The translations under genes were made by a program, and so were the position numbers. From NCBI RefSeq assembly GCF_004116335.1, contig NZ_PDKN01000004.1:180937-244936 (forward strand): DNA of 64,000 bases. The letters are read 5' to 3'. Source of the DNA: Candidatus Marinarcus aquaticus. Its GTDB lineage: Bacteria > Campylobacterota > Campylobacteria > Campylobacterales > Arcobacteraceae. Each line of letters opens with the position of its first letter. Within the stretch, counting starts at the first letter, position 1. Under the pieces are notes generated by a model, which was not told the origin of the DNA, ran no database searches, and saw nothing but the letters and a program-made list of their open reading frames with translations. This document shows, in pieces, positions 53,614 to 63,043 of this stretch.

Positions 53614-55080
53614 TTAAGCTGCCATAGGCGTAGCATTTGCTGGTTCTTTATCTAAAATTCTACCAGCTGTTGCAGTTTTGTAAATATTGTATGCAAACAT
53701 AAATACACCAACTAAATACAATAACCCACCAATAGCTCTAATCACATAATAAGGATGTAATACATTAACTGTATCGATGAATGAGTATACCAATGAACCA
53801 TATTCATCATATGCTCTCCACATCATACCTTGAGTAATACCTGCAATCCACATAGACGTAAAGTAAAGTACAATTGCTGTAGTTTGTAACCAGAATTGAG
53901 TATCCATCATTGATTTAGAATATAGTTCGCGTTTATACATTCTAGGAACCATGTGGAACACTGCTGCCATAATCATAAATACAACCCATCCTAAAGTACC
54001 ATCATGTACGTGACCTGGAATCCAGTCAGTAAAGTGCGCAATTGCATTAACTGATTTAATAGATTGAATTGGTCCTTCAATAGTAGATAACATATAGAAT
54101 GTTGAAGCTAAAATCATGAATTTAATCAAAGGATTTGTTTGTAGTTGTTGCCACTCACCCTTCATAGTTAAAAGCATATTAATTGCCGATCCCCATGATG
54201 GTAAAATAAGAATAACAGACATAACAGAACCCATCGTTTGCATCCAGTCAGGAACCGTTGAATAGATCAAGTGGTGTCCACCAGCCCAAAGGTATACAAA
54301 CAGTAATCCCCAGAATGCTAAAATTGAAAGTTTATAAGAATAAACATTTTGTCCAGACTCTTTTGGTAAAAAGTAGTAGATCATTGCAATAATTGGAACA
54401 GTAAATACGAAACCAACCGCGTTGTGTCCATACCACCACTCAACTAGAGCATCATTTGAACCAGCATACATAGATACTGAGTGATACCAATCACCATATC
54501 CAGATACTAAGGCAGTAGGAACTTCCATATTATTAAATAAATATAACATTGCAACTGTTAAAAACGAAGCAATATAATACCAAATAGAAATATAAAGAGT
54601 TCTCTCTCTTCTAATTCCAATTAAACCAAAAATTGAGATACCCCAAAGTACCCACCAAACAACAACCAGCAAGTCTAAAGGCCATTCTAATTCAGCATAC
54701 TCTTTTGAAGTTGTGATACCCATAAAAAGTGTAACAACCGCTAAAAGAATAGTAATGAAGTATAAAATGAAGTGAAGCTTCGCAACACCCATTAAGAATG
54801 GAGATTCTTTTAAAGAAACCTTCAGAACTCTTTGCGCCACATAATACCATGTAGCGAAGATACCACTAAGACAAAAACCAAAAGCAACACCATTGGTGTG
54901 TAAAGGTCTTAATCTTGAGAAAGTACCATACTCTCCTGCCAAATAATTTAGCTCAGGATATGCCATTTGGAATGCTAAAACCACCCCAATTACCATACCG
55001 ATGATACCAAACAGAATTGTTGAAAACGTAAACGCTTTTGCAACTGAGTAATCGTACTCAATTTGTGCACCGTTTTGCAT
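53614..55080 (-). CDS. ccoN: cytochrome c oxidase cbb3-type subunit I
   Basis: The catalytic heme-copper subunit for high-affinity oxygen reduction. The 488 residues have about twelve transmembrane helices, with heme and copper ligands in LRPLHTNGVAFG, WWYGHNAVGFVF, the histidine pair of AGGHHLIYSTVPDW, and HFTDWIPGHVHDG. A GTG/ATG frame opens at 55116, but AGGAGGAG lies just before the ATG at 55080, which is chosen. It heads a minus-strand operon that reaches addB. Confidence 0.96.
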   Translation of the reverse strand: MQNGAQIEYDYSVAKAFTFSTILFGIIGMVIGVVLAFQMAYPELNYLAGEYGTFSRLRPLHTNGVAFGFCLSGIFATWYYVAQRVLKVSLKESPFLMGVAKLHFILYFITILLAVVTLFMGITTSKEYAELEWPLDLLVVVWWVLWGISIFGLIGIRRERTLYISIWYYIASFLTVAMLYLFNNMEVPTALVSGYGDWYHSVSMYAGSNDALVEWWYGHNAVGFVFTVPIIAMIYYFLPKESGQNVYSYKLSILAFWGLLFVYLWAGGHHLIYSTVPDWMQTMGSVMSVILILPSWGSAINMLLTMKGEWQQLQTNPLIKFMILASTFYMLSTIEGPIQSIKSVNAIAHFTDWIPGHVHDGTLGWVVFMIMAAVFHMVPRMYKRELYSKSMMDTQFWLQTTAIVLYFTSMWIAGITQGMMWRAYDEYGSLVYSFIDTVNVLHPYYVIRAIGGLLYLVGVFMFAYNIYKTATAGRILDKEPANATPMAA

Positions 55081-55224
55081 CAATCTCCTCCTAATTTTTG
55101 ATATACAAGTCACCATACAGTCACTTATCGTACTAATTTTAACGCAACGGCTATAAATTTAAGCTTAATAGTTTATTTATTTTCTTAAGTTTTATTTAAT
55201 TTTATGTCACATTTTTAATTCTAT

Positions 55225-55242
55225 TAATAATGTCAATTATTA
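55225..55242. promoter_or_regulatory. 18-bp dyad between smpB and ccoN
   Basis: TAATAAT and ATTATTA (7-bp arms) flank GTCA. It lies 13 bp after the smpB stop and about 145 bp before the ccoN start, so it may be a weak smpB terminator or an operator for the cbb3 operon. On the minus strand a TAAAAT (55136-55141) is a candidate ccoN -10. Confidence 0.4.
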
Positions 55243-55254
55243 CTAAAGGAGGCT

Positions 55255-55728
55255 TTATTTGTAGTTTTTTAGAGCTTGTTGTGTCTCTCGAAGCATTGTC
55301 TTGGCTTTTAAGTCTTCTCGTTTGTCATGCAGTTTTTTACCTTGAGCTGTTGCAATTTGCAGCTTCACTAAATTTTTGGAATTAAAATAGAGTTTGAGTG
55401 GTACAATTGTAATCCCCTCTTTGGTCACTTTTTCATGGAGTTTATTGATCTCTTTTCGATGCATCAATAGTTTTCGTGAACGTCTTTCATCAGGTCGATA
55501 CGTTGCATGCGTGGTGCTTAAGTGTGAAATATGCATATTTAAAACAAATATCTCATTTTTGATGATACGTACATGTGTATCTTTAAGGTTAACACGTCCT
55601 TCACGAATCGCTTTAACTTCACTTCCTTGAAGTTCAACACCTGCTTCAAATTTATCCAATATAAAATAGTCGTGAAATGCTTTTCTGTTTTTAAACTCTA
55701 AATTCTTTTTTACTTTCTCTTTTGCCAT
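55255..55728 (-). CDS. smpB: SsrA-binding protein SmpB
   Basis: Binds tmRNA and helps rescue stalled ribosomes. It is a 157-residue OB-fold protein: [31 protein letters not shown] and a basic C-terminal tail ([11 protein letters not shown]). The tmRNA gene itself (ssrA) is not in the window. It overlaps ispE by one base. Confidence 0.96.
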   Translation of the reverse strand: MAKEKVKKNLEFKNRKAFHDYFILDKFEAGVELQGSEVKAIREGRVNLKDTHVRIIKNEIFVLNMHISHLSTTHATYRPDERRSRKLLMHRKEINKLHEKVTKEGITIVPLKLYFNSKNLVKLQIATAQGKKLHDKREDLKAKTMLRETQQALKNYK

Positions 55729-56507
55729 TATTTCACCTTAAAAAATGAGCTTCCACTGCCACTGAAAAACCAACCCTCTTTTGCAAACTCTTTGAGAGTA
55801 GGCTCGTTATACGCTGCACTTTCATATAAGTCATTGGCTTGTTCTATGCTCATTGTTTGTAATACATCTGTGCTATTCATGCTAAGCAAATTTTTGCTTT
55901 GCGCTTCACTGATTTCTTTATAAAATTGTTCTCGAAATGTACTGAATATTTTACCTGTATTACACTCAATTTTAGGTGTAATAACTTCAAACTCTAAAGC
56001 TTCTTCTTTAAACTCTTCAACAATTTCACCAATACCTGTTACATTGGCACTGTCATACTCATATATAAAAAAAGGAACATCCGCACCAATTTTTGCTCCA
56101 ATACGTGCAAGTTTATCTTTAGGATAGTATAAATCAAACAAATCATTGGCAATAAGTAAAAACGCAGCTGCGTCACTGCTTCCACCACCAAGACCAGCAA
56201 ATTCTGGGATGTTTTTCTCCACTTTAACCGTATAAACTCTGAAAAAAGCATCAATTTTTGGGCAATATTTACGTAACTCTACAAAGGCTTTATAAATGGT
56301 GTTTTTTTCTAATTCACATCCAAAATCACCCTCTAAGTTAAACGCATTTTTTTCATTTCCAGGAACTATAGAGATGGTATCGTAGAGATTTTTCACTCGT
56401 ACAAAACGAGAAACGAGCTCATGATAACTATCTCTTTTTCCAGCAATTTTTAAAAAAATATTGACTTTTGCGTACGCTTTTTTAGTGACGGTTTTCGTTG
56501 GTTTCAT
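55728..56507 (-). CDS. ispE: 4-diphosphocytidyl-2-C-methyl-D-erythritol kinase
   Basis: A GHMP kinase of the MEP isoprenoid pathway. In 259 residues it shows [12 protein letters not shown] at the N-terminus, the ATP loop [13 protein letters not shown] (near 100-112), and the C-terminal FSGSGSSFF motif. It overlaps both neighbours by one base (truB-ispE-smpB). Pathway partner ispH is at 25201. Confidence 0.94.
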   Translation of the reverse strand: MKPTKTVTKKAYAKVNIFLKIAGKRDSYHELVSRFVRVKNLYDTISIVPGNEKNAFNLEGDFGCELEKNTIYKAFVELRKYCPKIDAFFRVYTVKVEKNIPEFAGLGGGSSDAAAFLLIANDLFDLYYPKDKLARIGAKIGADVPFFIYEYDSANVTGIGEIVEEFKEEALEFEVITPKIECNTGKIFSTFREQFYKEISEAQSKNLLSMNSTDVLQTMSIEQANDLYESAAYNEPTLKEFAKEGWFFSGSGSSFFKVK

Positions 56508-57358
56508 TAAACTTTTAGTACCTTATTTAATAGATATTTTACTTGATTGTTTTGAATTTGGATTATACTGAAAAAATCATCAAAAACAATTATATACTCA
56601 CCCTCTTCTTTTTTCTCTAAATACTCAATGTCTATTTTTTTACCGTGTTCTACCCAGAGTTTATCCCCAGTGTACTCATTAAATGGTAAATCCAAATACT
56701 CTAAAGGATCAAGACTTTTTTCATTCTCAAAATAGAACGCTCCTTCATGCAATCTTTTTAAATAAGAAAGCGTTCCAACCACTTCAAGTTTTTGAGCCAA
56801 AATTTGAGCTAAACTTCTTATATATGAGCCTTCACTTACACTTGCTTCAAAGGTAATAAAAGGATGGGAATAGGAAATAAACTTTATTTGTTTGACATCC
56901 ATGACAGATGTTTTAAGCTCCACCTCTTTTCCTTGTCGTGCTAAATCATAGGCTCTTTGCCCCTCGATTTTTTTGGCACTGTATTTTGGAGGAGTGTAGG
57001 TAATCTCCCCTTCTAAACTTTTAAGTACCTTTTTAATCACTTGTTCATCTAATTTTTTCTCTTGCTGGATACTTATAATGTTCTCAATATCTAAAGACTC
57101 CGAAGTTGCTCCCAACCACAAAACTGCTCGGTAGGTTTTAGGCGTCTTTTTAAGATACTTAAAGAGCTTTGAGTATTGCCCAAATGCTACAATCAAACAC
57201 CCGCAAGCAAAAGGGTCAAGCGTACCGCTGAAACCTGCTTTTTTATTTCTGTATTTTCTTTTGATTTTATTAAGATAACTGTTTGAGCTTATGAACATTG
57301 GTTTATTGACCACCAAGAGTTTGTTCAAGGGTTCATTGTCGTAAAATTTCTTTTGCAT
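56507..57358 (-). CDS. truB: tRNA pseudouridine-55 synthase
   Basis: Makes pseudouridine 55 in the T-loop of tRNAs. It is 283 residues; the catalytic Asp48 is in GFSGTLDPFACG, with YRAVLWLG and the SEGSYIRSLAQ motif. The N-terminus (LLVVNKPMFISSNSYLNKI) is the normal TruB start. It is preceded on its strand by repeat copy 2 and uvrD. Confidence 0.94.
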   Translation of the reverse strand: MQKKFYDNEPLNKLLVVNKPMFISSNSYLNKIKRKYRNKKAGFSGTLDPFACGCLIVAFGQYSKLFKYLKKTPKTYRAVLWLGATSESLDIENIISIQQEKKLDEQVIKKVLKSLEGEITYTPPKYSAKKIEGQRAYDLARQGKEVELKTSVMDVKQIKFISYSHPFITFEASVSEGSYIRSLAQILAQKLEVVGTLSYLKRLHEGAFYFENEKSLDPLEYLDLPFNEYTGDKLWVEHGKKIDIEYLEKKEEGEYIIVFDDFFSIIQIQNNQVKYLLNKVLKV

Positions 57359-57391
57359 TTTTTCCTAATTCATTTTATATTTGGATTGTAT

Positions 57392-57517
57392 AAACAGAGC
57401 TTTAGATTTTATCTTAGGTCAAGGCGAAGTTTTAAATTTATGAGAAGCTTACTGCAGTAAGTGACGATGAAATTTAAAACTTCAACGACGAGATAAATCA
57501 AAGATAATGCTCTGTTT
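57392..57517. repeat. palindromic repeat element, copy 2 (126 bp, best preserved)
   Basis: Outer arms AAACAGAGC (57392-57400) and GCTCTGTTT (57509-57517) are perfect complements; the right arm abuts the uvrD stop (57518-57520). The inner 14-bp stem GAAGTTTTAAATTT (57426-57439)/AAATTTAAAACTTC (57470-57483) encloses the perfect core palindrome CTTACTGCAGTAAG (57448-57461), followed by GTGAC. This three-level palindrome has the same layout as copy 1 in the same orientation. Confidence 0.85.
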
Positions 57518-59566
57518 CTATATTTTCTCTACAAAGGAAGAGAGGATGTCTCTCTTTGTGCCTCCAAAATTAATCGAAAGTTTATAATCTTTCCCTGCTT
57601 TGACACTCTTTTGCACGCGTCCCATTCCAAAGATTTTATGCTGTACTAAGTCGCCTTTTTTAAAGCCACTTTGTTTTTCAATGGTTAAACATCCTTTGAT
57701 TAAACCACTCTCACTTAAAAATCGACTCTTTAAAAGTACCGCTCTTTTTCCTTTATAAAATCGTGAATGTACGAAACTTAAAGTAAGTTCATCCATCGCT
57801 CTTGTTATAGCAACGTATCCTAAACGTCGTTCTTCTTCAATATCACTTCCATCACCAATGATTGGGAAGAATCCCTCTTCTAATCCAATGATAAAAATAT
57901 GTTTGTACTCCAAACCTTTAGAAGCGTGAATACTCATCATGGAAACACTTTCGTGCATGAGTGTATCTTGGTCACTCTCTAAAGCAATCTCATTTAAAAA
58001 ATCTTCTAAATTCAGATGTGGGTTTTGTATGAAGTAGTCTCGGATATATCCATAGAACTCATCGATATTGGCTTGCCGTTCAAATCCATCTGGCAAGTTA
58101 TCAAACGAAGCTCTGAAATCAAAGGTATCTTCAAATGCATCTAAGAACTTCATTTTAGATTCATTCATCACATCTTCTAAATCCATCATTGATGCCACAA
58201 ATACTTTCAGTGTACGTGCATTTTTCTTTCCAACAATGGCACTTAACTCTTCAGGTGTTGCATCCTCAATGATATTAAAAATAGATTTATCCATCTCTAC
58301 GGATTGGGCATCAAGTTTATCTATGGTTGTTTTACCAATTCCCCGTTTGGGTTTATTGACAATTCTTTTTAAAGAGAAGTTATCATTGCGATTGGTCAAC
58401 GTTCTAAAATAGGCAATCAAATCCTTAATTTCAGCGCGTTCATAGAACTTCATACCCCCTACAAGTTGGTAATTGATTTTTGCTTTATTAAATCCCTCTT
58501 CGAGTGAACGTGAAAGGGCATTGACTCTAAATAAAATAGCAATGTCTTTAGGACTCACACCAGAATCGATAAGTTTTTTAATATCATCACAAATTTTTCG
58601 TGTCTCTTCATTTTCATCTTGAGATTCATAGACCTTAATCGAATTGCCTTTATCTTTCGTACCAATAAGTTTTTTACCCATTCGATCACGGTTATGTTCG
58701 ATTAATTGATTCGCATGATTTAAAATTGTATCGGTTGAACGATAGTTATGCTCCAGTTTAATCACCGTGGTATTTTCAAAAATATTGGGGAAATTCAAAA
58801 TATTTTTAATCGTCGCACCACGCCAACCATAAATGGATTGATCATCATCCCCAACCACACAAATATTATTGTGTGTTGAACAGATTTTTTTAAGTAATTT
58901 ATACTGCAACTCATTGGTGTCTTGATACTCATCGACCATTATATATTGATACTTTTGACTGATTTCATCGCACAACTCTTTATTTTGTTCCAAAATCTTA
59001 TAAGGAAGTAAAATCAAATCATCAAAATCGACCAGATTGTTCTCTTTGAGATAGTTTTCATACTTTTCATATACATCGGCAATTTGTTGATACATTTTAA
59101 GTTGGGCGCTTGCTTTTGCTTCAGCAGGAGAGAGTACTGAGTTTTTATATTTAGAGATTTCACTGGCAACCAATGCTGTGGTTAACTCTTTATCTATTGA
59201 TTTTAAAATTCGTTTTTTATCATCGGTGTCAATGATAATAAAGTTGCCTTTTCGGTTCAACTCTTTCATATGGAATTTTAAAAACAACAGACCAAATTTA
59301 TGAAAAGTACACAACAAAGGTTGTGTAGAAGCATTCTCTATCATTGCAAATGCGCGTTGTTGCATCTCACGTGCCGCTTTATTAGTAAATGTCAAGGTTA
59401 AAATAGAAGCGGGGTCAATTCCAATGGAGATAAGATATGCCAGTCGAGAGGTGATGGTTTTTGTTTTTCCACTGCCTGCACCTGCAAGGATAAGAAGGGA
59501 TCCATCAATATGTGATGCAGCAACTTTTTGCGACTCATTTAATGATGATAAAATATGTTCCGACAT
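57518..59566 (-). CDS. uvrD: UvrD/PcrA/Rep-type ATP-dependent DNA helicase
   Basis: A superfamily 1A 3'-5' helicase of DNA repair and replication. The 682 residues show motif I GAGSGKT (29-35), motif Ia TFTNKAA, motif II DEYQD, motif III GDDDQSIYGWRG, motif IV HNYRS, and motifs V and VI (SIHASKGLEYKHIF, VAITRA). Length and order are those of UvrD/PcrA; which of the paralogous names applies cannot be decided. The end touches repeat copy 2. Confidence 0.92.
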   Translation of the reverse strand: MSEHILSSLNESQKVAASHIDGSLLILAGAGSGKTKTITSRLAYLISIGIDPASILTLTFTNKAAREMQQRAFAMIENASTQPLLCTFHKFGLLFLKFHMKELNRKGNFIIIDTDDKKRILKSIDKELTTALVASEISKYKNSVLSPAEAKASAQLKMYQQIADVYEKYENYLKENNLVDFDDLILLPYKILEQNKELCDEISQKYQYIMVDEYQDTNELQYKLLKKICSTHNNICVVGDDDQSIYGWRGATIKNILNFPNIFENTTVIKLEHNYRSTDTILNHANQLIEHNRDRMGKKLIGTKDKGNSIKVYESQDENEETRKICDDIKKLIDSGVSPKDIAILFRVNALSRSLEEGFNKAKINYQLVGGMKFYERAEIKDLIAYFRTLTNRNDNFSLKRIVNKPKRGIGKTTIDKLDAQSVEMDKSIFNIIEDATPEELSAIVGKKNARTLKVFVASMMDLEDVMNESKMKFLDAFEDTFDFRASFDNLPDGFERQANIDEFYGYIRDYFIQNPHLNLEDFLNEIALESDQDTLMHESVSMMSIHASKGLEYKHIFIIGLEEGFFPIIGDGSDIEEERRLGYVAITRAMDELTLSFVHSRFYKGKRAVLLKSRFLSESGLIKGCLTIEKQSGFKKGDLVQHKIFGMGRVQKSVKAGKDYKLSINFGGTKRDILSSFVEKI

Positions 59567-59737
59567 AAATAAAACTCCTATGATACCCTTATGAAAGTTG
59601 CTACCTTACACTTTTTTAAAGCAATTTTATAATTGAATTGTTAGGTATTGGTAATTATTATATCATATTTATATAAAATTCTACGACTTGCACTTTTTAA
59701 ATCGTGTTGTGCTTAATTTTCTTCTATATAAATAAAT

Positions 59738-59754
59738 GTTATTATAATCATAAC
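59738..59754 (+). promoter_or_regulatory. LysR-type dyad covering the -10 box
   Basis: GTTAT-N7-ATAAC (59738-59742/59750-59754) encloses the -10 TATAAT (59743-59748) of the LysR gene. The spacing is of the kind LysR-family proteins bind, so repression of its own promoter is likely. The rest of the 210-bp gap 59567-59776 is A/T-rich with no other clear feature. Confidence 0.5.
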
Positions 59755-59776
59755 TTATTTTAAAGGTGTAAAAAAT

Positions 59777-60673
59777 ATGCTTACAGATTTTGCCAAAATA
59801 GAGACGTTTCTCACCGTCGTTCGAGAAAAATCTTTTTCAAAAGCTTCAGCGAAACTGGGGATATCTCAACCCGCTGTTACACAGCAAATGAAATATATTG
59901 AAGAGTATTTAGACACAAAAATTTTAGAGAGAAAGAAAAACGGTATTCGTCTGACCAAAGAGGGAACCATGCTTCACTCTATTGCATTAAAACTGGAAAA
60001 GTGTGTCACCAACGCAGAAAAAGAGCTGCTTAAAATCATGAACAAAGATGTCACCTTTGTATTTGGTGCCTCATTTATCATTGGGAACTATATTTTGCCA
60101 CGATTCTTAAATGATTTAAAAGAGAACATCCATAATGATGTTTCAATCAATGTAACGGTTTCAGGCCAAGCCATTGAAGATTTACTCGATAAAAAAATCG
60201 ATATTGCTTTGGTTGAGAACTATGTGCCTGAAGAGAACATTATCTACAGAGAGTGGATGGACGATGAGATTGTTATCTTCTCTAATCAAAAGCTTCCAAC
60301 ACGAGCAAAAGCGAAAGATCTTTTATCGTATAAATGGGTGTGTCGAAATCCTGATTCAAATACACGTGCCATTTTTAAAGAGAGCTTGGAAAAAGCAAAC
60401 TTTCCAGACTGTGATGCCTTTGATGTCACCAGTGAAGTTACCAGTGCCACAACCATTGTACAAACAGTATTGCATGCTTCTAAAGAGGGGGCTCCAACGG
60501 TTTCAATTGTTTCACGAAATGCCATTGATACCCTGCTCAAAACAGGGGTTCTTTTTGAATCACGTATTGGCACACAAAAGATGCATCGAAAACTCTATAT
60601 TGCTTATAGAAAAGACCGAAAACACGACGCCTTTATCGAAAATGTTGTAGACTACCTACTTAAAATCAAATAA
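59777..60673 (+). CDS. LysR family transcriptional regulator
   Basis: A 298-residue regulator: N-terminal winged helix-turn-helix (about 1-62, KASAKLGISQPAVTQQMKYIEE) and a C-terminal periplasmic-binding-like effector domain (about 90-298) containing GIALVEN-like and YKWVCRN segments. The effector and targets cannot be told from sequence. It is divergent from uvrD and convergent with the radical SAM gene. A dyad over its own -10 suggests autoregulation. Confidence 0.9.
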   Translation: MLTDFAKIETFLTVVREKSFSKASAKLGISQPAVTQQMKYIEEYLDTKILERKKNGIRLTKEGTMLHSIALKLEKCVTNAEKELLKIMNKDVTFVFGASFIIGNYILPRFLNDLKENIHNDVSINVTVSGQAIEDLLDKKIDIALVENYVPEENIIYREWMDDEIVIFSNQKLPTRAKAKDLLSYKWVCRNPDSNTRAIFKESLEKANFPDCDAFDVTSEVTSATTIVQTVLHASKEGAPTVSIVSRNAIDTLLKTGVLFESRIGTQKMHRKLYIAYRKDRKHDAFIENVVDYLLKIK

Positions 60674-60698
60674 TAAAAGGGAAACTTCTTCCCTTTTA
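60674..60698. terminator. bidirectional hairpin between the LysR and radical SAM genes
   Basis: TAAAAGGGAA (60674-60683) pairs with TTCCCTTTTA (60689-60698), loop ACTTC. The right arm contains the stop of the minus-strand gene, and the left arm begins just after the LysR stop. Confidence 0.82.
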
Positions 60699-61655
60699 AT
60701 AGACTAATCCCTCTTTTAACAATGCTTTTTTAATATTAAAAATTTGTTGATGTTTGTTTCTGCACCATGCAGGTGAGAGCAATGAGTCATCATCAATGCC
60801 CGCAGTCACTCTTTGTACATTGACATGTTCTGGCAGACGCTTAATCGATTCAACCACCGTATCGATATAGAGTTGTTCACTAATAGGTGTGAAATTCCCT
60901 TTTCTAAACTCATTGGTTAAAAGGGTATTCTTAACCACGTATAAAGGGTGGAATTTAATCGAATCGACATTGAGTTTGAGTGTTTCATCTAAAGTGTGTA
61001 ACATCATTTCTTGATTCTCTTTTGGCAAACCATAAATCAAATGTGCACACACTTTAAGACCTTTTTGTTTACTTCTTTGTATCCAATAACGCATGTTTTG
61101 AGCCGTATCGCCTCGATTGATTAAATCCAAAGTTTCATCATAAAAAGATTGTACCCCATACTCAATCCATATCTCTTTTGTTTTTGAAAACTCTTGTAAA
61201 TAGTCTAATATTTCATCGGTCACACAGTCCGTACGTGTACCAATTGATAGACCCATAACATCATCAAAACTGAGTGCTTTTTCATACAAGGCTTTCAGTG
61301 TATCAAATGGCGCATAGGTATTGGTAAAGGATTGAAAATAGACAATGAATTTTTTCACGCCAAACTTTTTTTGTAAGCGATTTTTTGTGGCAAAAAATTG
61401 CTGTTCCAGTTGTTTGAGTTGATTTTCTAAATAGGGATTGGTTTCAACATTAGGGTTGAGTTTAAATTTACTTTTTTTATTTTGAAGATTGGGACTAAAA
61501 GAGTCATTCTCACAAAAAGAACAGCCACCTTTAGCCACGGTTCCATCAATATTAGGACAAGTAAATCCACTGATACTGATGGGTACTTTATAAACTTTCT
61601 CTTTAAATTTGTTTTTAAAATACCGTCCTACGGTATTTACTTCTTTTAATTGCAT
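60696..61655 (-). CDS. TIGR01212 family (YhcC-like) radical SAM protein
   Basis: The 319-residue protein has its cluster cysteines in TCPNIDGTVAKGGCSFC (C-x10-C-x2-C), a spacing typical of the YhcC/ELP3-related group, and the GTRTDCVTDEILDYL and LIYGLPKE segments of the radical SAM barrel. The substrate is not known; an RNA or metabolite modification is likely. It follows purF by 31 bp on the minus strand. Confidence 0.86.
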   Translation of the reverse strand: MQLKEVNTVGRYFKNKFKEKVYKVPISISGFTCPNIDGTVAKGGCSFCENDSFSPNLQNKKSKFKLNPNVETNPYLENQLKQLEQQFFATKNRLQKKFGVKKFIVYFQSFTNTYAPFDTLKALYEKALSFDDVMGLSIGTRTDCVTDEILDYLQEFSKTKEIWIEYGVQSFYDETLDLINRGDTAQNMRYWIQRSKQKGLKVCAHLIYGLPKENQEMMLHTLDETLKLNVDSIKFHPLYVVKNTLLTNEFRKGNFTPISEQLYIDTVVESIKRLPEHVNVQRVTAGIDDDSLLSPAWCRNKHQQIFNIKKALLKEGLVY

Positions 61656-61686
61656 TTTTAAATTGATTGTTTATCCCTATATTCAT

Positions 61687-63033
61687 TTACTTTACAAAAT
61701 AGTCGCCGTTGAAGCTCTCTAATGCATAGTTTCTGTCGTTTCCAATAGAATTCACCAAATCTTCCACGGTTAGATACTCTAAAGAGTCCGCTTCAATGTA
61801 TTTACAAATCTCTTCTTTGGTCATTCTATATGAGATTAACTCCTCTTGTGTAGGAGTATCAATACCATAATAACATGGATACTTAATCTCTGGACTGGCA
61901 ACTCTAAAGTGTACCTCTTTTGCTCCAGCATCTTTAAGCATTTTTACAATTCGTTTACTGGTTGTTCCTCGCACAATAGAGTCATCAATGACTAAAAGAG
62001 ATTTTCCTTTAATCAATGATTTCATAGGAGAGAGTTTCATTCGCACTTTGAGGTTTCTCATCTCTTGTGTTGGTTCAATAAATGTTCGTCCCACATAGTG
62101 GTTTCTTATGATTCCATATTCAAATGGAATACCACTTTGTGCAGAGTATCCTAAAGCTGCAGGTACTCCTGAATCAGGTACAGGAACAACCATGTCCGCT
62201 TGAATAGGAGAGTTTTGGTCATTTTTAGCCAAAGTTCGTCCCATATTTTCTCGTGTTCTGTAGACATTTTTATTGTCAATCACACTGTCAGGTCGTGCAA
62301 AGTAAACATACTCAAATGCACATGGTCGATATTCTGGTTCATAGAGTTGAATCGATTCAGGTTCATCTTTATGTTCATCAAAAATAAGCATCTCACCTGG
62401 TCGTACATCTCGGATAAATTCAGCATCCACTAAATCAAAAGCACATGTTTCACTTGCAACAATATAACCACCAGAATTTAACTTTCCTAATGAAAGCGGT
62501 CGAATACCATATTTATCTCTGATAACAAACTGTTTAGATCGAGACTGTACAATAAAGCAGTATGCTCCAATGGTTCGCTCTAACGCCTCTTTGATTCTGT
62601 CTCTGAGTCGGTCTTTTGAGTTTTTTGCAATCAAATGAATCAAGTTTTCAGTGTCCATACCTGTTTGGTAGATCGCACCTTTATCAATCAAGTCATTTCG
62701 AACTTCATCTTTGTTGATTAAATTTCCATTGTGCACAATAGAGATTTCACCCAATTTATACTTAGCAAACACGGGTTGAGCATCTAAAATAGAGTCTCCA
62801 CCTGCTGTTGAGTATCGGTTATGACCGATGGCCATATTCCCTGCAAGTACTTTTAACGCTTCATCCGTAAAAACTTCAGAAACCAATCCTCTGTTTTTAA
62901 TTGTATGAATTTTTCCATTACAAGAAGAGCTGATACCTGTCGCTTCTTGACCTCGGTGTTGCATTGCAAAAAGTGCTATTGAAGCAATTCTCGCTGCATT
63001 ATCATTTCCATAAACTCCGACTATCGCACACAT
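61687..63033 (-). CDS. purF: amidophosphoribosyltransferase
   Basis: The first step of purine synthesis: glutamine and PRPP to phosphoribosylamine. Cys2 (MCAIVGVYG) is the Ntn glutaminase nucleophile after Met removal. Other motifs are FAMQHRGQEATG, GHNRYSTAG, and the PRPP-binding loop VIDDSIVRGTTS (near 350). The 448 residues lack a long C-terminal extension. dapB lies 10 bp upstream on the same strand. Confidence 0.96.
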   Translation of the reverse strand: MCAIVGVYGNDNAARIASIALFAMQHRGQEATGISSSCNGKIHTIKNRGLVSEVFTDEALKVLAGNMAIGHNRYSTAGGDSILDAQPVFAKYKLGEISIVHNGNLINKDEVRNDLIDKGAIYQTGMDTENLIHLIAKNSKDRLRDRIKEALERTIGAYCFIVQSRSKQFVIRDKYGIRPLSLGKLNSGGYIVASETCAFDLVDAEFIRDVRPGEMLIFDEHKDEPESIQLYEPEYRPCAFEYVYFARPDSVIDNKNVYRTRENMGRTLAKNDQNSPIQADMVVPVPDSGVPAALGYSAQSGIPFEYGIIRNHYVGRTFIEPTQEMRNLKVRMKLSPMKSLIKGKSLLVIDDSIVRGTTSKRIVKMLKDAGAKEVHFRVASPEIKYPCYYGIDTPTQEELISYRMTKEEICKYIEADSLEYLTVEDLVNSIGNDRNYALESFNGDYFVK

Positions 63034-63043
63034 TTATTTATCC

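Noticed and set aside
55116..55129. CAGTCACTTAT upstream of ccoN, an 11-base match to the core of the palindromic repeat family
   Set aside because: The hairpin partner and both flanking arms are absent, so it is not a copy; a match this short in A/T-rich DNA may be chance.
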